Assembly (NCBI GenBank): GCA_025352405.1
Contig: JANXTM010000236.1
Span: forward strand, 1-44,289
From: Polaromonas sp.
GTDB lineage: Bacteria > Pseudomonadota > Gammaproteobacteria > Burkholderiales > Burkholderiaceae_C
Reading direction: 5' to 3'
Length of the DNA stretch: 44,289 nt
Below, one piece after another: positions 5,406 to 14,243 of the stretch. A model generated the notes under the pieces. It saw only the letters and a program-made list of their open reading frames with translations. It did no database searches and had not been told where the DNA came from. How positions within the stretch are numbered: position 1 is the first letter of the stretch; the number at the start of each line of letters is the position of its first letter. Both the position numbers and the translations under genes were made by a program.

Positions 5406-8285
5406 TCAGGCGACTTGTTGGATGGGAATCACAACACGTGGTGTTGCAGTGCGGACCGAGCGTACCAGGCGTTTGAGCTCGGGCACGCAGCTGCCGCAGT
5501 GGGTGCCGCATTTCAGGGTTGATTGCAGTGACGCCAGGCGAGCGGCGTCGGTGGTCAGCAGATAATTGGCGCCAGCCTGAGCCATGGCGTGCAAGTGCAC
5601 GTCAATCGCAGCGTCGGTGACATTCAGACAGGTACACACCAGTTTGCCGCGAGTTTGCACGGCTATCGGCGGTTTGGCGCCAGGCGACAACAGCAGGCGA
5701 CCGTAAGTCTGTGCCGGCAGTTCGCCCTCAAGAACGGTTTTGATCCAGGCCTCGGCGCGGGTGTCACCTGCCAATAAAAAGCCCGTCAGCTCTGCCTTGT
5801 CGCCCACACGCGTCAGTCTGGCCGTGCGGCGTTGCCCCCGCTTTTTATCGACGTAATGCAGCGCTTCAAGGCTGGTCAAACCGAGTATTTTTTCAATTTG
5901 AAGCAACAACTCGTCGGGTGGAGCCAGATGCGCAGCCGCCCTGAACAGCACCCCTTCGCGTGTAGCGCCCTGGTCTGCAAGCGGCGTGTTGTTTGAAAAC
6001 GGCACGCAACTGGTGAAGGGAAACGCCACCATCAAGGGTTTCAGTGCGTTGCGTGCCACCAGCGATTCGCCGGTGGGCAGCCAGGCCATGGCGAGCAGGC
6101 TCCAGGGCAATTCCGCCTTCAAAATTTTGACGGCAGCGTGTTTGAGCTCTGGCTGCTTGGAGGTCGGGCAATAGCTGGAGGTGGTGATGGCGTTCACGCC
6201 AGCGAGCGGCTCGCCACTGCTCGACAAACCGCTCAAGTACTCGCTGCCCCAGTGCATCGCCATAAACGCCTGGCTCACGGCCACCTCGGGCGATGCTTGC
6301 AAGGGCACCACTATGGAGCCGCGCTTGGAGGTGACGTGCACGAGGTCGCCGTCTTTCAACAGCCGACGCGCCATGTCGTTGGCATTCATCTGCACCGACG
6401 GTTCGGCCACATGGCCGAACAGGCGGCCCAGCGTGCCGGTACGGCTCATGCCGTGCCACTGGTCGCGCAGGCGACCGGTGGTCAGTGAAAATGGGTAGCG
6501 TGACTCGCGCGCCTCCGCTACGGGTTTGTAAACCGTGTTGACGAATTTGGCCTTGCCGTCCGGTGTCGGGAAAATACTGTCTTCGTAGAGCCGTACCTTG
6601 CCGGTGGCCTCACCTGTTTTAAGCGGCCATTGCTGCGGCGCGATGTCCAGCATGGTGTAGCTCATGCCGGTGATGTCGAGGTCGCGGCCGCGTGTCGACT
6701 CGCGGTGCTCGTTCCAGACAGCTTCCACGCCTGCTGCGGGGTCTGTCAGGCTGTAGGGGAAGATGGTGGTGCCTTTGCCTCCGCGCAGGCTTTCAAGCCG
6801 CTGCGCAAATTCAACCGCAATCGCCCAGTCATGCCGCGCTTCACCGGGCGCCGGTATGGCGGCGCGCACCCTGCTGATGCGGCGCTCGCTGTTGGTCACC
6901 GTACCCATTTTTTCGCCCCAGGTGGTGGCGGGCAGCAGCAAATCAGCGTAGTCGCAGGTAGCGGCGGTTGCAAAGGCTTCCTGCACGATGACGAGTTCGG
7001 CACGTTCCAGCGCGCGGCGCACCGTGGCCTGGTCGGGCATGGACTGGGCCGGGTTGGTGCAGGCTATCCAGAGCGCCTTGATTTCACCGTCGGCTGCAGC
7101 CTGAAACATCTCAACAGCAGTTTTCCCAGGCTTGCTGGGCACGTCGTTGACGCCCCACAACGCAGCCACTTCGGCCCGGTGGTCGGCATTGCCCATGTCC
7201 CGATGCGCGCTGAGGAGATTGGCCAGCCCGCCCACTTCGCGGCCACCCATGGCGTTGGGCTGACCTGTGAGCGAAAACGGGCCCGCACCCGGTTTGCCGA
7301 TTTGCCCAGTGGCCAGGTGCAAGTTGATCAGGGCCGCGTTTTTGGCGGTGCCACTGCTCGATTGGTTCAGGCCCTGGCAATACAGGCTCAGCGTGGCATT
7401 GGATGTTGCAAACAGCTTGGCGGCCACGAACAGGTCGTCTTTTTTAATGCCGCAGGTCTCGGCCACCAGATCGGGGGTGTAGTCGCGTACTGTGGTTTTG
7501 AGTGCCTCAAAGCCCGTGGTGTGGGCCGCAATGTAGGCGGCATCCGTCCAGCCTTCCCACAGCATGATGTGCAGCATGCCGTTGAAAAGCGACACATCGG
7601 TGCCCGGCTGAATCGGCAGGTAGAGGTCAGCAATCTCTGCCGTGTCGGTGCGGCGCGGGTCGCAAAAAATGATTTTGAGCGCCGGGTTGGCAGCTTTGGC
7701 ATCTTCAATACGGCGAAACAAAATCGGGTGTGCGTAAGCCGTGTTGCTGCCGACAATGAACAGGCACTGGGCGTGGTTCACGTCGTCGTAGCAGCTCGGT
7801 GGCGCATCGGCACCCAATGTTTGTTTGTAGCCCGCTACGGCGCTGCTCATGCACAGGCGGGAGTTGGTGTCGATGTTGTTGGTGCCCAGCAGGCCCTTGG
7901 CCAGTTTGTTGAAGACGTAATAGTCTTCTGTCAGCAACTGGCCTGAAATATAAAAACCGACTGCATCTGGCCCATGGTCACGAATGATCTGCGCAAAGCT
8001 TTCAGCGACAAAACCCAGTGCGCTGTCCCATGACACGCGCTTGGGTGCCTCGTGCCGGTGCTCGCGCCGCATCGGATGCAGCAGGCGCGTTTGCCGGGTT
8101 ACCGATGCAGAAGCTGTCAATGCCAGCGTTGAGCCCTTGGTGCACAGCCGTCCGAAGTTGGCCGGGTGATCGGCATCGCCTCGTACCCCCGTGATGACGT
8201 CACCACTGGACTCGATGACCACACCGCAGCCGACACCGCAATAAGGACAGGTAGAGCGCGTTTCGTTCAGTGCGGCGTTTGTCAT
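5406..8285 (-). CDS. nasA: Assimilatory nitrate reductase, catalytic subunit
   Basis: This cytoplasmic molybdenum enzyme reduces nitrate to nitrite. The ATG at 8285 gives 959 residues; the longer open frame upstream runs into nirD and is not used. The N-terminal [4Fe-4S] site is CPYCGVGCG (Cys13, Cys16, Cys20) with Cys48 in GRLCTKGS. The bis-MGD-binding core follows (SRLCMSSAV, FIVGSNTAYAHP, GLNQSSSGTAKN, TGQPNAMGGREVGGL), then a molydopterin dinucleotide C-terminal domain (TTGRLRDQWHGMSRTG). The last 80 residues hold a BFD-like [2Fe-2S] site (CTCLNV and CGTHCGSC), as in NasA-type reductases. It lies 25 bases after nirD. The electron donor (NADH or ferredoxin/flavodoxin) cannot be told; no separate reductase subunit gene is adjacent. 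Confidence 0.95.
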   Translation of the reverse strand: MTNAALNETRSTCPYCGVGCGVVIESSGDVITGVRGDADHPANFGRLCTKGSTLALTASASVTRQTRLLHPMRREHRHEAPKRVSWDSALGFVAESFAQIIRDHGPDAVGFYISGQLLTEDYYVFNKLAKGLLGTNNIDTNSRLCMSSAVAGYKQTLGADAPPSCYDDVNHAQCLFIVGSNTAYAHPILFRRIEDAKAANPALKIIFCDPRRTDTAEIADLYLPIQPGTDVSLFNGMLHIMLWEGWTDAAYIAAHTTGFEALKTTVRDYTPDLVAETCGIKKDDLFVAAKLFATSNATLSLYCQGLNQSSSGTAKNAALINLHLATGQIGKPGAGPFSLTGQPNAMGGREVGGLANLLSAHRDMGNADHRAEVAALWGVNDVPSKPGKTAVEMFQAAADGEIKALWIACTNPAQSMPDQATVRRALERAELVIVQEAFATAATCDYADLLLPATTWGEKMGTVTNSERRISRVRAAIPAPGEARHDWAIAVEFAQRLESLRGGKGTTIFPYSLTDPAAGVEAVWNEHRESTRGRDLDITGMSYTMLDIAPQQWPLKTGEATGKVRLYEDSIFPTPDGKAKFVNTVYKPVAEARESRYPFSLTTGRLRDQWHGMSRTGTLGRLFGHVAEPSVQMNANDMARRLLKDGDLVHVTSKRGSIVVPLQASPEVAVSQAFMAMHWGSEYLSGLSSSGEPLAGVNAITTSSYCPTSKQPELKHAAVKILKAELPWSLLAMAWLPTGESLVARNALKPLMVAFPFTSCVPFSNNTPLADQGATREGVLFRAAAHLAPPDELLLQIEKILGLTSLEALHYVDKKRGQRRTARLTRVGDKAELTGFLLAGDTRAEAWIKTVLEGELPAQTYGRLLLSPGAKPPIAVQTRGKLVCTCLNVTDAAIDVHLHAMAQAGANYLLTTDAARLASLQSTLKCGTHCGSCVPELKRLVRSVRTATPRVVIPIQQVA

Positions 8286-8310
8286 TGCAATAAGATTTTG
8301 AGCTGTTGAT

Positions 8311-8733
8311 TCAGGCGGTGTGGGGTGTCTGCACGCTGAAGCTCTGATCGCCCGTAGCACCGGTGGTGGCACCCGGCCCGGCCCGGGGCGCCCGCAAATC
8401 AAGGGCCAGCGTCGCCATCTCGATGGCGTCGAGGTGTACCGCACCATCAGCAACCCGCACACTGAATTTTTGGGTGCAGCCGGCATCGGGTGCCCGGGCG
8501 CAACCGCCTTCCAGGTCTATGGTCCAGTTGTGCAGCGGGCAGGCTACGCTGGTGCCGAACACAATGCCCTGGCTCAGCGGACCGCCTTTGTGCGGGCAGA
8601 GGTCAAGCAGTGCAAACACCTGATCCTGGTCGTTGCGAAACACCGCCACGTCAAGGCCTATGGCGCGCGCTACGCGGCGCGAGCCCAGTTGCGGAATGTC
8701 ATTGACCAGACAGACTTTTTTCCATTCAGACAT
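8311..8733 (-). CDS. nirD: Nitrite reductase [NAD(P)H] small subunit
   Basis: The 140-residue protein has a Rieske-type fold with Cys46-x-His48 (CPHKGGPLSQG) and Cys65-x2-His68 (CPLHNW). This keeps the metal-ligand pattern that many enteric NirD proteins have lost, so it may carry a [2Fe-2S] cluster. It partners NirB in the six-electron reduction of nitrite to ammonia. A non-conserved, Ala/Gly/Thr-rich tail of about 30 residues follows the Rieske domain. It lies 20 bases after nirB and 25 before the nitrate reductase, in one operon. Confidence 0.95.
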   Translation of the reverse strand: MSEWKKVCLVNDIPQLGSRRVARAIGLDVAVFRNDQDQVFALLDLCPHKGGPLSQGIVFGTSVACPLHNWTIDLEGGCARAPDAGCTQKFSVRVADGAVHLDAIEMATLALDLRAPRAGPGATTGATGDQSFSVQTPHTA

Positions 8734-8753
8734 AGTTTTTTTATTGGTTGGTT

Positions 8754-11201
8754 TCAGGCGGTGGCGATTTTGTCAAACTGGCGTGTGTCCACAGCGGCTT
8801 CCTTGAGATCAAACCAAGGGTCAGGTTCACCGTCAAGTGCGAACTGCAGCCGTTCCCAGAGCGCCTTGCGGCCTTCGTGGTCTTGCAGAATGCGTTTTTT
8901 GACATGTTCCAGACCCACGCGGTTCACGTAATGCACCGTACGCTCCAGATACCAGCCTTCCTGGCGGTAGAGCTCGCAGAAGGCGCCGGTGTACTCCAGC
9001 ACTTCGGCGGCGGTTTTAACTTTCACCAGAAAGTGCGCCACTTCAGTCTTGATGCCGCCGTTGCCGGCGATATACATCTCCCAGCCGGAGTCCACACCAA
9101 TCACGCCCACGTCCTTGATACCGGATTCGGCGCAGTTGCGTGGGCAGCCGCTGACGGCAAACTTCACTTTGTGTGGTGCATACATGCGCCACATCGCGCG
9201 CTCAAGGTCTTTGCCCATCTGAGTCGAATCCTGCGTACCCATGCGGCACCACTCGCTGCCGACACAGGTTTTAACGGTGCGCAGCGCTTTGGCATAGGCG
9301 TGGCCTGACGGCATGCCGATGTCTTTCCAGACGTTCACCAGGTCTTCTTTTTTGACACCCAGCAAGTCAATGCGCTGGCCACCCGTGACCTTGACGGTCG
9401 GTATTTTGTACTTGTCTACCGCATCGGCAATGCGGCGCAGCTCGCTTGATGTGGTCTCGCCACCCCACATGCGCGGAATCACGCTGTAGGTGCCATCTTT
9501 TTGAATGTTGGCGTGGCTGCGTTCGTTGATGTAACGGCTTTGCGGGTCGTCTTTGGCTTCTTTGGGCCAGGTGCTGGTGACGTAATAGTTGATTGCTGGC
9601 CGGCAGCTTGCGCAGCCGTTGGGTGTTGTCCACTCCATGAACTTGTAGACCTCCCCAATGGCGAGCAGCTTGTGGTTGCGAATTGCATCGCGCACCGCCT
9701 GGTGGCCGTGGTCGGTGCAGCTGCACATGGCCTTGAGCTTGGGGGTTGCCGAATAGTCGCCACCGGCGGTGGCCATCAAAATTTGCTCGACCAGACCGGT
9801 GCATGAGCCGCATGAGGCGCTGGCCTTGGTGTGCTTGCGTACCTCGTCGAGCGTGAACAGGCCTTTCTCCTTGATCGCTTTGCAGATAGAGCCCTTGTTA
9901 ACACCGTTGCAGCCGCACACCTCGGCGCTGTCGGGCATTGCTGCGGCTTTGGTGTGGCCTTCATGGCCGGTGTCGCCAATGCTGGACTCGCCAAACATCA
10001 GCTTGTCGCGAATATCCGCCACGCTGCGGCCATCGCGCAGCAACTTGAAGTAGTAACTGCCATCCACAGTGTCGCCGTACATGCAGGCGCCGACGAGCTT
10101 GTCGTTTTTAATCACCAGCTTTTTGTAGACGCCACCAAACGGGTCACTCATGACAATTTCTTCGCAGCCTTCGCCGCCCATGAAGTCACCAGCGCTGAAC
10201 AGGTCAATGCCGGTAACTTTCAGCTTGGTTGAGGTCAGCGAGCCGGTGTAGCGGCCTATGCCAAACTGCGCCAGGTGGTTGGCAGCCACTTTGGCCTGCT
10301 CAAACAGCGGTGCGACCAGGCCGTAGGCGATGCCGCGGTGCGCAGCACATTCGCCAACGCTGTAAATACGTGCATCGGTAGTGGTCTGCATGGTGTCGTT
10401 GACCACAATGCCTTTGTTGCAGTACAGGCGCATGGATTCGGCCAGCGTTGTGTTGGGGCGAATGCCGACTGCCATCACCACCAGGTCGGTGGCCAGCTCG
10501 GTGCCGTCTTTGAACCTGATGCAGGTAACGCGGCCAGCCTTGCCGCCGTCTCTATCGCCCACCAGTTCCTGGGTTTGCGCCCCCATGCGGAACTTCAGGC
10601 CGCGGTCTTCAAGCGATTTTTGCAGCAGCTTCGCCGCCACGCTGTCGAGCTGGCGTTCCATCAGGGTCGGCATGACGTGCACCACGCTGACGTCCATGCC
10701 GCGCAGCATCAGGCCGTTGGCGGCCTCCAGGCCGAGCAGGCCACCGCCAATGACAATGGCTTTTTTGTATTTGATGGATGCGTCAATCATTGCGTTGGTA
10801 TCAGCAATATCGCGGTAGGCAATCACGCCTTCCAGGTCTTTTCCGGGGACGGGCAATATGAAAGGGTTGGAGCCGGTGCACATCAGCAGACGGTCGTATT
10901 CAACCTCGGTGCCATCGTCTGCACGCACGATGCGCTTGACGCGGTCGACTGCCACAACTTTTTTACCGGCATGTAGCGCGATGTGGTTGTCTTTGTACCA
11001 GTCCCAGCTGTTCAGCACGATCTCGTCCAAGGTCTGCTCGCCTGCCAGTACCGGGCTGAGCAAAATGCGGTTGTAATTGGGGTGCGGCTCTGCGCCGAAA
11101 ACGGTGATGTCATACAGCTCTGGCGCGACCTTTAGCAACTCTTCAATGGTCCGAACGCCTGCCATGCCATTGCCGACCATCACTAATTTTGATTTTTTCA
11201 T
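8754..11201 (-). CDS. nirB: Nitrite reductase [NAD(P)H] large subunit
   Basis: The 815-residue siroheme enzyme reduces nitrite to ammonium in the cytoplasm. Domains in order: an FAD/NAD(P)H oxidoreductase module (residues about 1-400, VGNGMAGVRTIEELL and IGGGLLGLEAANGL); a BFD-like [2Fe-2S] segment (CGCNGV ... SCGSCTGLVE); a second Cys-rich segment (MCSCTDHG ... NGCASCRP); and the nitrite/sulfite reductase half-domains, with CVGSEWC near residue 646 and CPRNC near 686 holding the siroheme-[4Fe-4S] centre. Length is normal. It is the first gene of the minus-strand operon nirB-nirD-nasA-ybiB-cobA and has a sigma-54 promoter about 37 bases upstream of its ATG. Confidence 0.97.
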   Translation of the reverse strand: MKKSKLVMVGNGMAGVRTIEELLKVAPELYDITVFGAEPHPNYNRILLSPVLAGEQTLDEIVLNSWDWYKDNHIALHAGKKVVAVDRVKRIVRADDGTEVEYDRLLMCTGSNPFILPVPGKDLEGVIAYRDIADTNAMIDASIKYKKAIVIGGGLLGLEAANGLMLRGMDVSVVHVMPTLMERQLDSVAAKLLQKSLEDRGLKFRMGAQTQELVGDRDGGKAGRVTCIRFKDGTELATDLVVMAVGIRPNTTLAESMRLYCNKGIVVNDTMQTTTDARIYSVGECAAHRGIAYGLVAPLFEQAKVAANHLAQFGIGRYTGSLTSTKLKVTGIDLFSAGDFMGGEGCEEIVMSDPFGGVYKKLVIKNDKLVGACMYGDTVDGSYYFKLLRDGRSVADIRDKLMFGESSIGDTGHEGHTKAAAMPDSAEVCGCNGVNKGSICKAIKEKGLFTLDEVRKHTKASASCGSCTGLVEQILMATAGGDYSATPKLKAMCSCTDHGHQAVRDAIRNHKLLAIGEVYKFMEWTTPNGCASCRPAINYYVTSTWPKEAKDDPQSRYINERSHANIQKDGTYSVIPRMWGGETTSSELRRIADAVDKYKIPTVKVTGGQRIDLLGVKKEDLVNVWKDIGMPSGHAYAKALRTVKTCVGSEWCRMGTQDSTQMGKDLERAMWRMYAPHKVKFAVSGCPRNCAESGIKDVGVIGVDSGWEMYIAGNGGIKTEVAHFLVKVKTAAEVLEYTGAFCELYRQEGWYLERTVHYVNRVGLEHVKKRILQDHEGRKALWERLQFALDGEPDPWFDLKEAAVDTRQFDKIATA

Positions 11202-11237
11202 CGCGTTGCCTTTGAGTGGATATCAAAAGAGGCTGGG

Positions 11238-11253
11238 CGCAAGGAGCGTGCCA
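11238..11253 (-). promoter_or_regulatory. Sigma-54 (-24/-12) promoter of the nirB operon
   Basis: The minus strand reads TGGCAC-GCTCC-TTGCG, matching TGGCACG-N4-TTGC with invariant GG and GC at correct spacing. It ends 36 bases before the nirB ATG, leaving only a short leader with no room for an attenuator. Sigma-54 promoters need an activator, and NtrC is the expected one here; only isolated half-sites (GCACC 11287, GGTGC 11321) are visible upstream. Confidence 0.8.
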
Positions 11254-11261
11254 GCGTGAAG

Positions 11262-11280
11262 CCGCAGGCCATGCCTGCGG
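11262..11280. repeat. Perfect 8-bp inverted repeat upstream of the nirB promoter
   Basis: CCGCAGGC-CAT-GCCTGCGG lies just upstream of the -24 element of the nirB promoter. There is no T-run, so it is more likely an operator or structural site than a terminator. Its binding partner is unknown. Confidence 0.45.
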
Positions 11281-11705
11281 TTGAACGCACCGTTACATCG
11301 ACAAAGTCCTCAGTAAAACTGGTGCCGCGCGATTCACCCGGTGTCATTGACCCCGAGCTTTTTTGATCCCTGACTTCAATGATGGCCGTGCTTTTGTCTG
11401 CGAGCCCTGCACGACGCGCCGTTTTGCGGTTGTTTGGCTACCAGGGCGCGACGCAAATTTTTTTGGGAGCCCTGGACGACCGCCACAAATTGGAGCAACG
11501 CGTGGTGCAGCATGTAGCCGATGTGTTGCTATGCGCGCTGGCGGGCTGATCAAGGGCGGTGACCATCAGTTTTGGCCGTTGCCTGCGACGAACCGCTGGG
11601 CGTGTTGGAACAACGCCGGCAACCTGTCCAAGCCGCCTGGAGGTGCTGACAAGCGAATCTGCTGCGTCCACACTGTCGATCACACGGTGGCACGGTAATT
11701 CGGTA
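11281..11705. other. Long intergenic region between nirB and the kinase/phosphatase gene
   Basis: About 425 bases with no gene I can support. Several overlapping frames are open for 60-110 codons but show no family motif, no ribosome site and no agreement with the flanking genes. One plus-strand frame from 11382 (MAVLLSASPARRAVLRLFGY onward) stops after about 55 codons and could be a decayed gene. The region must hold the divergent control sites for nirB and the kinase gene. Confidence 0.4.
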
Positions 11706-11756
11706 ATGCACCAAAATCGCGCAAATCAGGCGCGAAATTTGCATGCATTGGTGCAT
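11706..11756. promoter_or_regulatory. Nested inverted repeats over the kinase/phosphatase start
   Basis: The outer arms are ATGCACCAA (11706-11714) and TTGGTGCAT (11748-11756), a perfect 9-bp match. The inner arms are TCGCGC (11717-11722) and GCGCGA (11730-11735), a perfect 6-bp match around AAATCAG. The outer right arm overlaps the possible start codons, so this could be an operator or an mRNA structure hiding the start. The GCACC/GGTGC cores resemble NtrC half-sites, but the spacing is not that of a normal NtrC site. Confidence 0.5.
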
Positions 11757-13548
11757 GGCATTTGACATAGACATTGGCTTTGCCTCGTTGGCAGGCCGCA
11801 AAGATATCAACGAAGACTTCTGCGCGGCCATGCTGCCCGAACGTGGGCAAGAAGGCATGGGCTCCATCGTGGCGATTGCCGATGGCGTCAGCACCGGCGG
11901 CATGGGCAAAGAGGCGGCGCAAACCACAGTCACCAGCCTGGTTCGCGACTACTACGCCACGCCCGAGACCTGGGACACCACCGTCGCGCTGGACCGCATC
12001 ATCAGTGCCCAAAACGCATGGTTGTCGGGCCTGAACCGGCGCAGACACCCCATCCTGGGGTTGACGACGCTGACCGCCGTGGTGCTGCGGGGGCAGTCAT
12101 ACGCGCTGGCGCATGTGGGCGACACCCGTGCCTACCTGCTCCGCGCGGGGCACCTGACCCAGCTGACCAGCGACCACGTGGTGGACCATCCAGACCTGCG
12201 GCACCAGTTGTTGCGCTGTGTGGGTGCAGAAAACAAACTGGTGGTGGACTACGCCCAAGGTGACTTGCACGTGGGCGATGTCTTTGTGCTGTTGTCTGAC
12301 GGTGTGCACAACGTCCTGCGCGCCAGGCGCCTGAATGCGCTGGTCGCCACGGCCAACCCCGCCAGCACCGCGCCCGAAGGTGTCGCGGCCAGTGTGGACG
12401 CACAAACCTTGAGCAGGCAACTGGTAGACGCGGCCATCGCTGCCGGTACGCACGACAACGCCACCGCACTGGTGGTGCGCGTGCTGGGTTTGCTGGACGC
12501 CAACCTGCAAGATGAGAACCGCCGGGCCCTTGCGCTGCCGATTCCCGCCCGGCTCAAGGTCGGTGACAGTGTGGATGGTTTTACCGTGACCGCACCGGTA
12601 GCGGACAACGGCATCAATGTGCTCTACCAGATCAGGGACGTACAAACACAAAAACTGTACGCACTGAAAACCCTGCACCCCGCGCGTGCACATGATCCGC
12701 AAGAGCGCGCCATGCTGGCCCACGAGGCCTGGCTGGCCAGGCGCATGCAGTCGTCGCGCGCCGCAGATTACTTTGTCGCTATCCATGACCGCCTGCCCAA
12801 TGGTCAGTCGCCCGCATCGTTTTACCTGCTGTACGACTGGCATGCCGGCGAAACCCTGCAACAACAGCTGGACCACCAGCATAAATTTGGTGTGGCGCAG
12901 GCGCTGTCGGCGGCCACGCAGGTCGCCAGGGCGCTGGGGCGGCTGCACCAGCAAAATGTGGTTCACCGCGACATCAAGCCGGCCAACCTGCACCAGGGCG
13001 AAGACGGCGTGCTGCGCGTACTTGACCTCGGCGTCGCCCTGTCGGGGCGTGAGCCGGCGGCGATGCGCACCCTGCATGCCGGCACACCCAGCTACATCAA
13101 CCCCGAGCAGTGGGGCTTCAGTGTCAAGGTCGGCAGTTCCGGCATGGATGCGGCGGTGGAGCTGCCTGACGCGCAAAGCGACTTGTTCGCACTCGGCGTG
13201 ACGATGTACCAGCTGCTGACGGGCAAACTGCCTTACGGCGAGGTGCTGCCCTACCAGGCGGGCCGCTATTTCCGGGACCCGGTAGCGCCCAGCAGGCACA
13301 ACCCCGAGGTGCCGATCTGGCTGGACCATGTGGTTCTCAAAGCTGTGGCACGCGACAAACGTCAGCGCTTTGAGACCGCCGAAGAGCTGTTGCTGGCCCT
13401 GGAGCGTGGCGCCTCACGGCCCCTGACAGCACCGCCCGCCACACCGCTGATCCAGCGTGACCCCACCGCCTTGTGGAAGGTCGCACTTAGCATCAGCGTG
13501 GTGTTTAACCTGCTGCTGGTTTATTGGCTGATTTTTCTTCCAAAATAG
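11743..13548 (+). CDS. PP2C-type phosphatase fused to a Ser/Thr protein kinase, membrane anchored
   Basis: This is a 601-residue bifunctional protein. Residues about 6-250 form a PP2C phosphatase with metal-binding motifs DINEDF, IADGVSTGG, AHVGDTRAYL, LLSDGVHNVL and HDNATAL. Residues about 270-560 form a Hanks-type kinase with catalytic lysine in YALKTL, the HRD loop VVHRDIKPANL (Asp410), a DLG in place of DFG (Asp428) and GTPSYINPEQW. A single C-terminal membrane helix (LWKVALSISVVFNLLLVYWL) leaves both domains in the cytoplasm. A homologous kinase/phosphatase gene lies beside nirBD and nasA in Pseudomonas aeruginosa, so the link to nitrate assimilation is conserved; its target is unknown. 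The start could be 11743 or 11755 (MAFDIDIG); neither has a clear ribosome site. Confidence 0.92.
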   Translation: MHWCMAFDIDIGFASLAGRKDINEDFCAAMLPERGQEGMGSIVAIADGVSTGGMGKEAAQTTVTSLVRDYYATPETWDTTVALDRIISAQNAWLSGLNRRRHPILGLTTLTAVVLRGQSYALAHVGDTRAYLLRAGHLTQLTSDHVVDHPDLRHQLLRCVGAENKLVVDYAQGDLHVGDVFVLLSDGVHNVLRARRLNALVATANPASTAPEGVAASVDAQTLSRQLVDAAIAAGTHDNATALVVRVLGLLDANLQDENRRALALPIPARLKVGDSVDGFTVTAPVADNGINVLYQIRDVQTQKLYALKTLHPARAHDPQERAMLAHEAWLARRMQSSRAADYFVAIHDRLPNGQSPASFYLLYDWHAGETLQQQLDHQHKFGVAQALSAATQVARALGRLHQQNVVHRDIKPANLHQGEDGVLRVLDLGVALSGREPAAMRTLHAGTPSYINPEQWGFSVKVGSSGMDAAVELPDAQSDLFALGVTMYQLLTGKLPYGEVLPYQAGRYFRDPVAPSRHNPEVPIWLDHVVLKAVARDKRQRFETAEELLLALERGASRPLTAPPATPLIQRDPTALWKVALSISVVFNLLLVYWLIFLPK

Positions 13549-13604
13549 CTATAAAAAAGGCTTGAATGGCAGCAAATACGAGGGCTATGCGCTATCAAAA
13601 ATGG
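13542..13604. repeat. Candidate Comamonadaceae dispersed repeat
   Basis: The sequence begins AAATAGCTATAAAAAAGGCT, overlapping the kinase stop codon, and ends with GGGCTATGCGCTATCAAAAA. AT-rich arms with TAGCTAT/GCTATCAAAA around a G/C-richer centre are typical of short intergenic repeats I recall from this family. It fills the gap between convergent genes. A genome-wide copy number is needed to confirm it. Confidence 0.45.
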
Positions 13605-13643
13605 AGTGAATTGGCAAGGTAAATATTGCGCGCATAAAGCCCG

Positions 13644-14243
13644 TCAGAAGCCGCCGCCCGAGCGGATCGCCAGCGCACCGAGTAACAGGCCGATGGCTGC
13701 CACCCACGAGCCGAGAATCCGTCTGGCGATGGGCAGCACATTTTTAAGCCAGGCCAACCGCGCCAGGTCTTCCAGGGCGGCCAGCGCGCTGATGGTGACA
13801 AACAGCATGACGCCGGCAATGCCGATCACGCCTTGCCAGCTCGGGTTGTCCAGGTCAGACGCCGCACCGGCCGCCAGGCCCGCCAGCAAAGACAGCAGCA
13901 CGGCGACCAGTTTGGAGGGTTTAAGGCTCGCGGCGGCACTCAAGCCCAGCACGACCACGGCCGCAGGCACTGCAAACGCAGGAATCTGCGTGGGCACAGC
14001 TGCAGCCAGCGCCGAGGTGGCTGCAGCACAACCGGCAGCCACCAGTGACAGCCGCTCCTGCACACCAAACAGCGCCAGCACCAGCCCCACCATGGCCGCA
14101 ACTGCCAGCGGTGAAGTCAATAAATGCAGCGCGCCTGTCCAGACCGATTTGCCATTACCGAACGCGTCGTGTGCCCACACCGGACTGCTGCAAAGCAGGC
14201 CGGTGGCCAGCAGCAGCGCGGTTGCCGCTTGCCTACGCAACAC
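13644..14243 (-). CDS. HupE/UreJ family membrane protein (second copy)
   Basis: The protein has about 199 residues from the GTG at 14243, which overlaps the previous gene by 11 bases; the longer frame from 14282 would overlap by 50 and adds no signal. It opens with a hydrophobic leader (LRRQAATALLLATGLLC), then AHDAFGNGKSVWTGALHLLT and five or six further hydrophobic helices. HupE/UreJ proteins are secondary nickel or cobalt permeases. The family HPxxGxDH metal motif is weak here (only GALHLLTSP), so this copy may have a partner or modified role. It is translationally coupled to the complete HupE upstream. Confidence 0.7.
   Translation of the reverse strand: MLRRQAATALLLATGLLCSSPVWAHDAFGNGKSVWTGALHLLTSPLAVAAMVGLVLALFGVQERLSLVAAGCAAATSALAAAVPTQIPAFAVPAAVVVLGLSAAASLKPSKLVAVLLSLLAGLAAGAASDLDNPSWQGVIGIAGVMLFVTISALAALEDLARLAWLKNVLPIARRILGSWVAAIGLLLGALAIRSGGGF

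Noticed and set aside
6630-7946. Plus-strand open frame of 438 codons opposite the nitrate reductase gene
   Set aside because: It is a mirror frame of a well-supported GC-rich gene, has no family motif and no ribosome site.
11363-11698. Plus-strand frame of 111 codons between nirB and the kinase gene
   Set aside because: It starts with TTG without ribosome site, shows no domain and odd composition (many Cys, Trp, Arg); kept only as unexplained intergenic sequence.
11688-11703. Possible sigma-54 promoter TGGCAC-GGTAA-TTCGG before the kinase gene
   Set aside because: The -12 element lacks the essential GC dinucleotide at the correct spacing.
12097-13329. Minus-strand open frame of 410 codons opposite the kinase/phosphatase
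   Set aside because: The plus-strand frame has all PP2C and kinase motifs; the reverse frame is low-complexity and unsupported.
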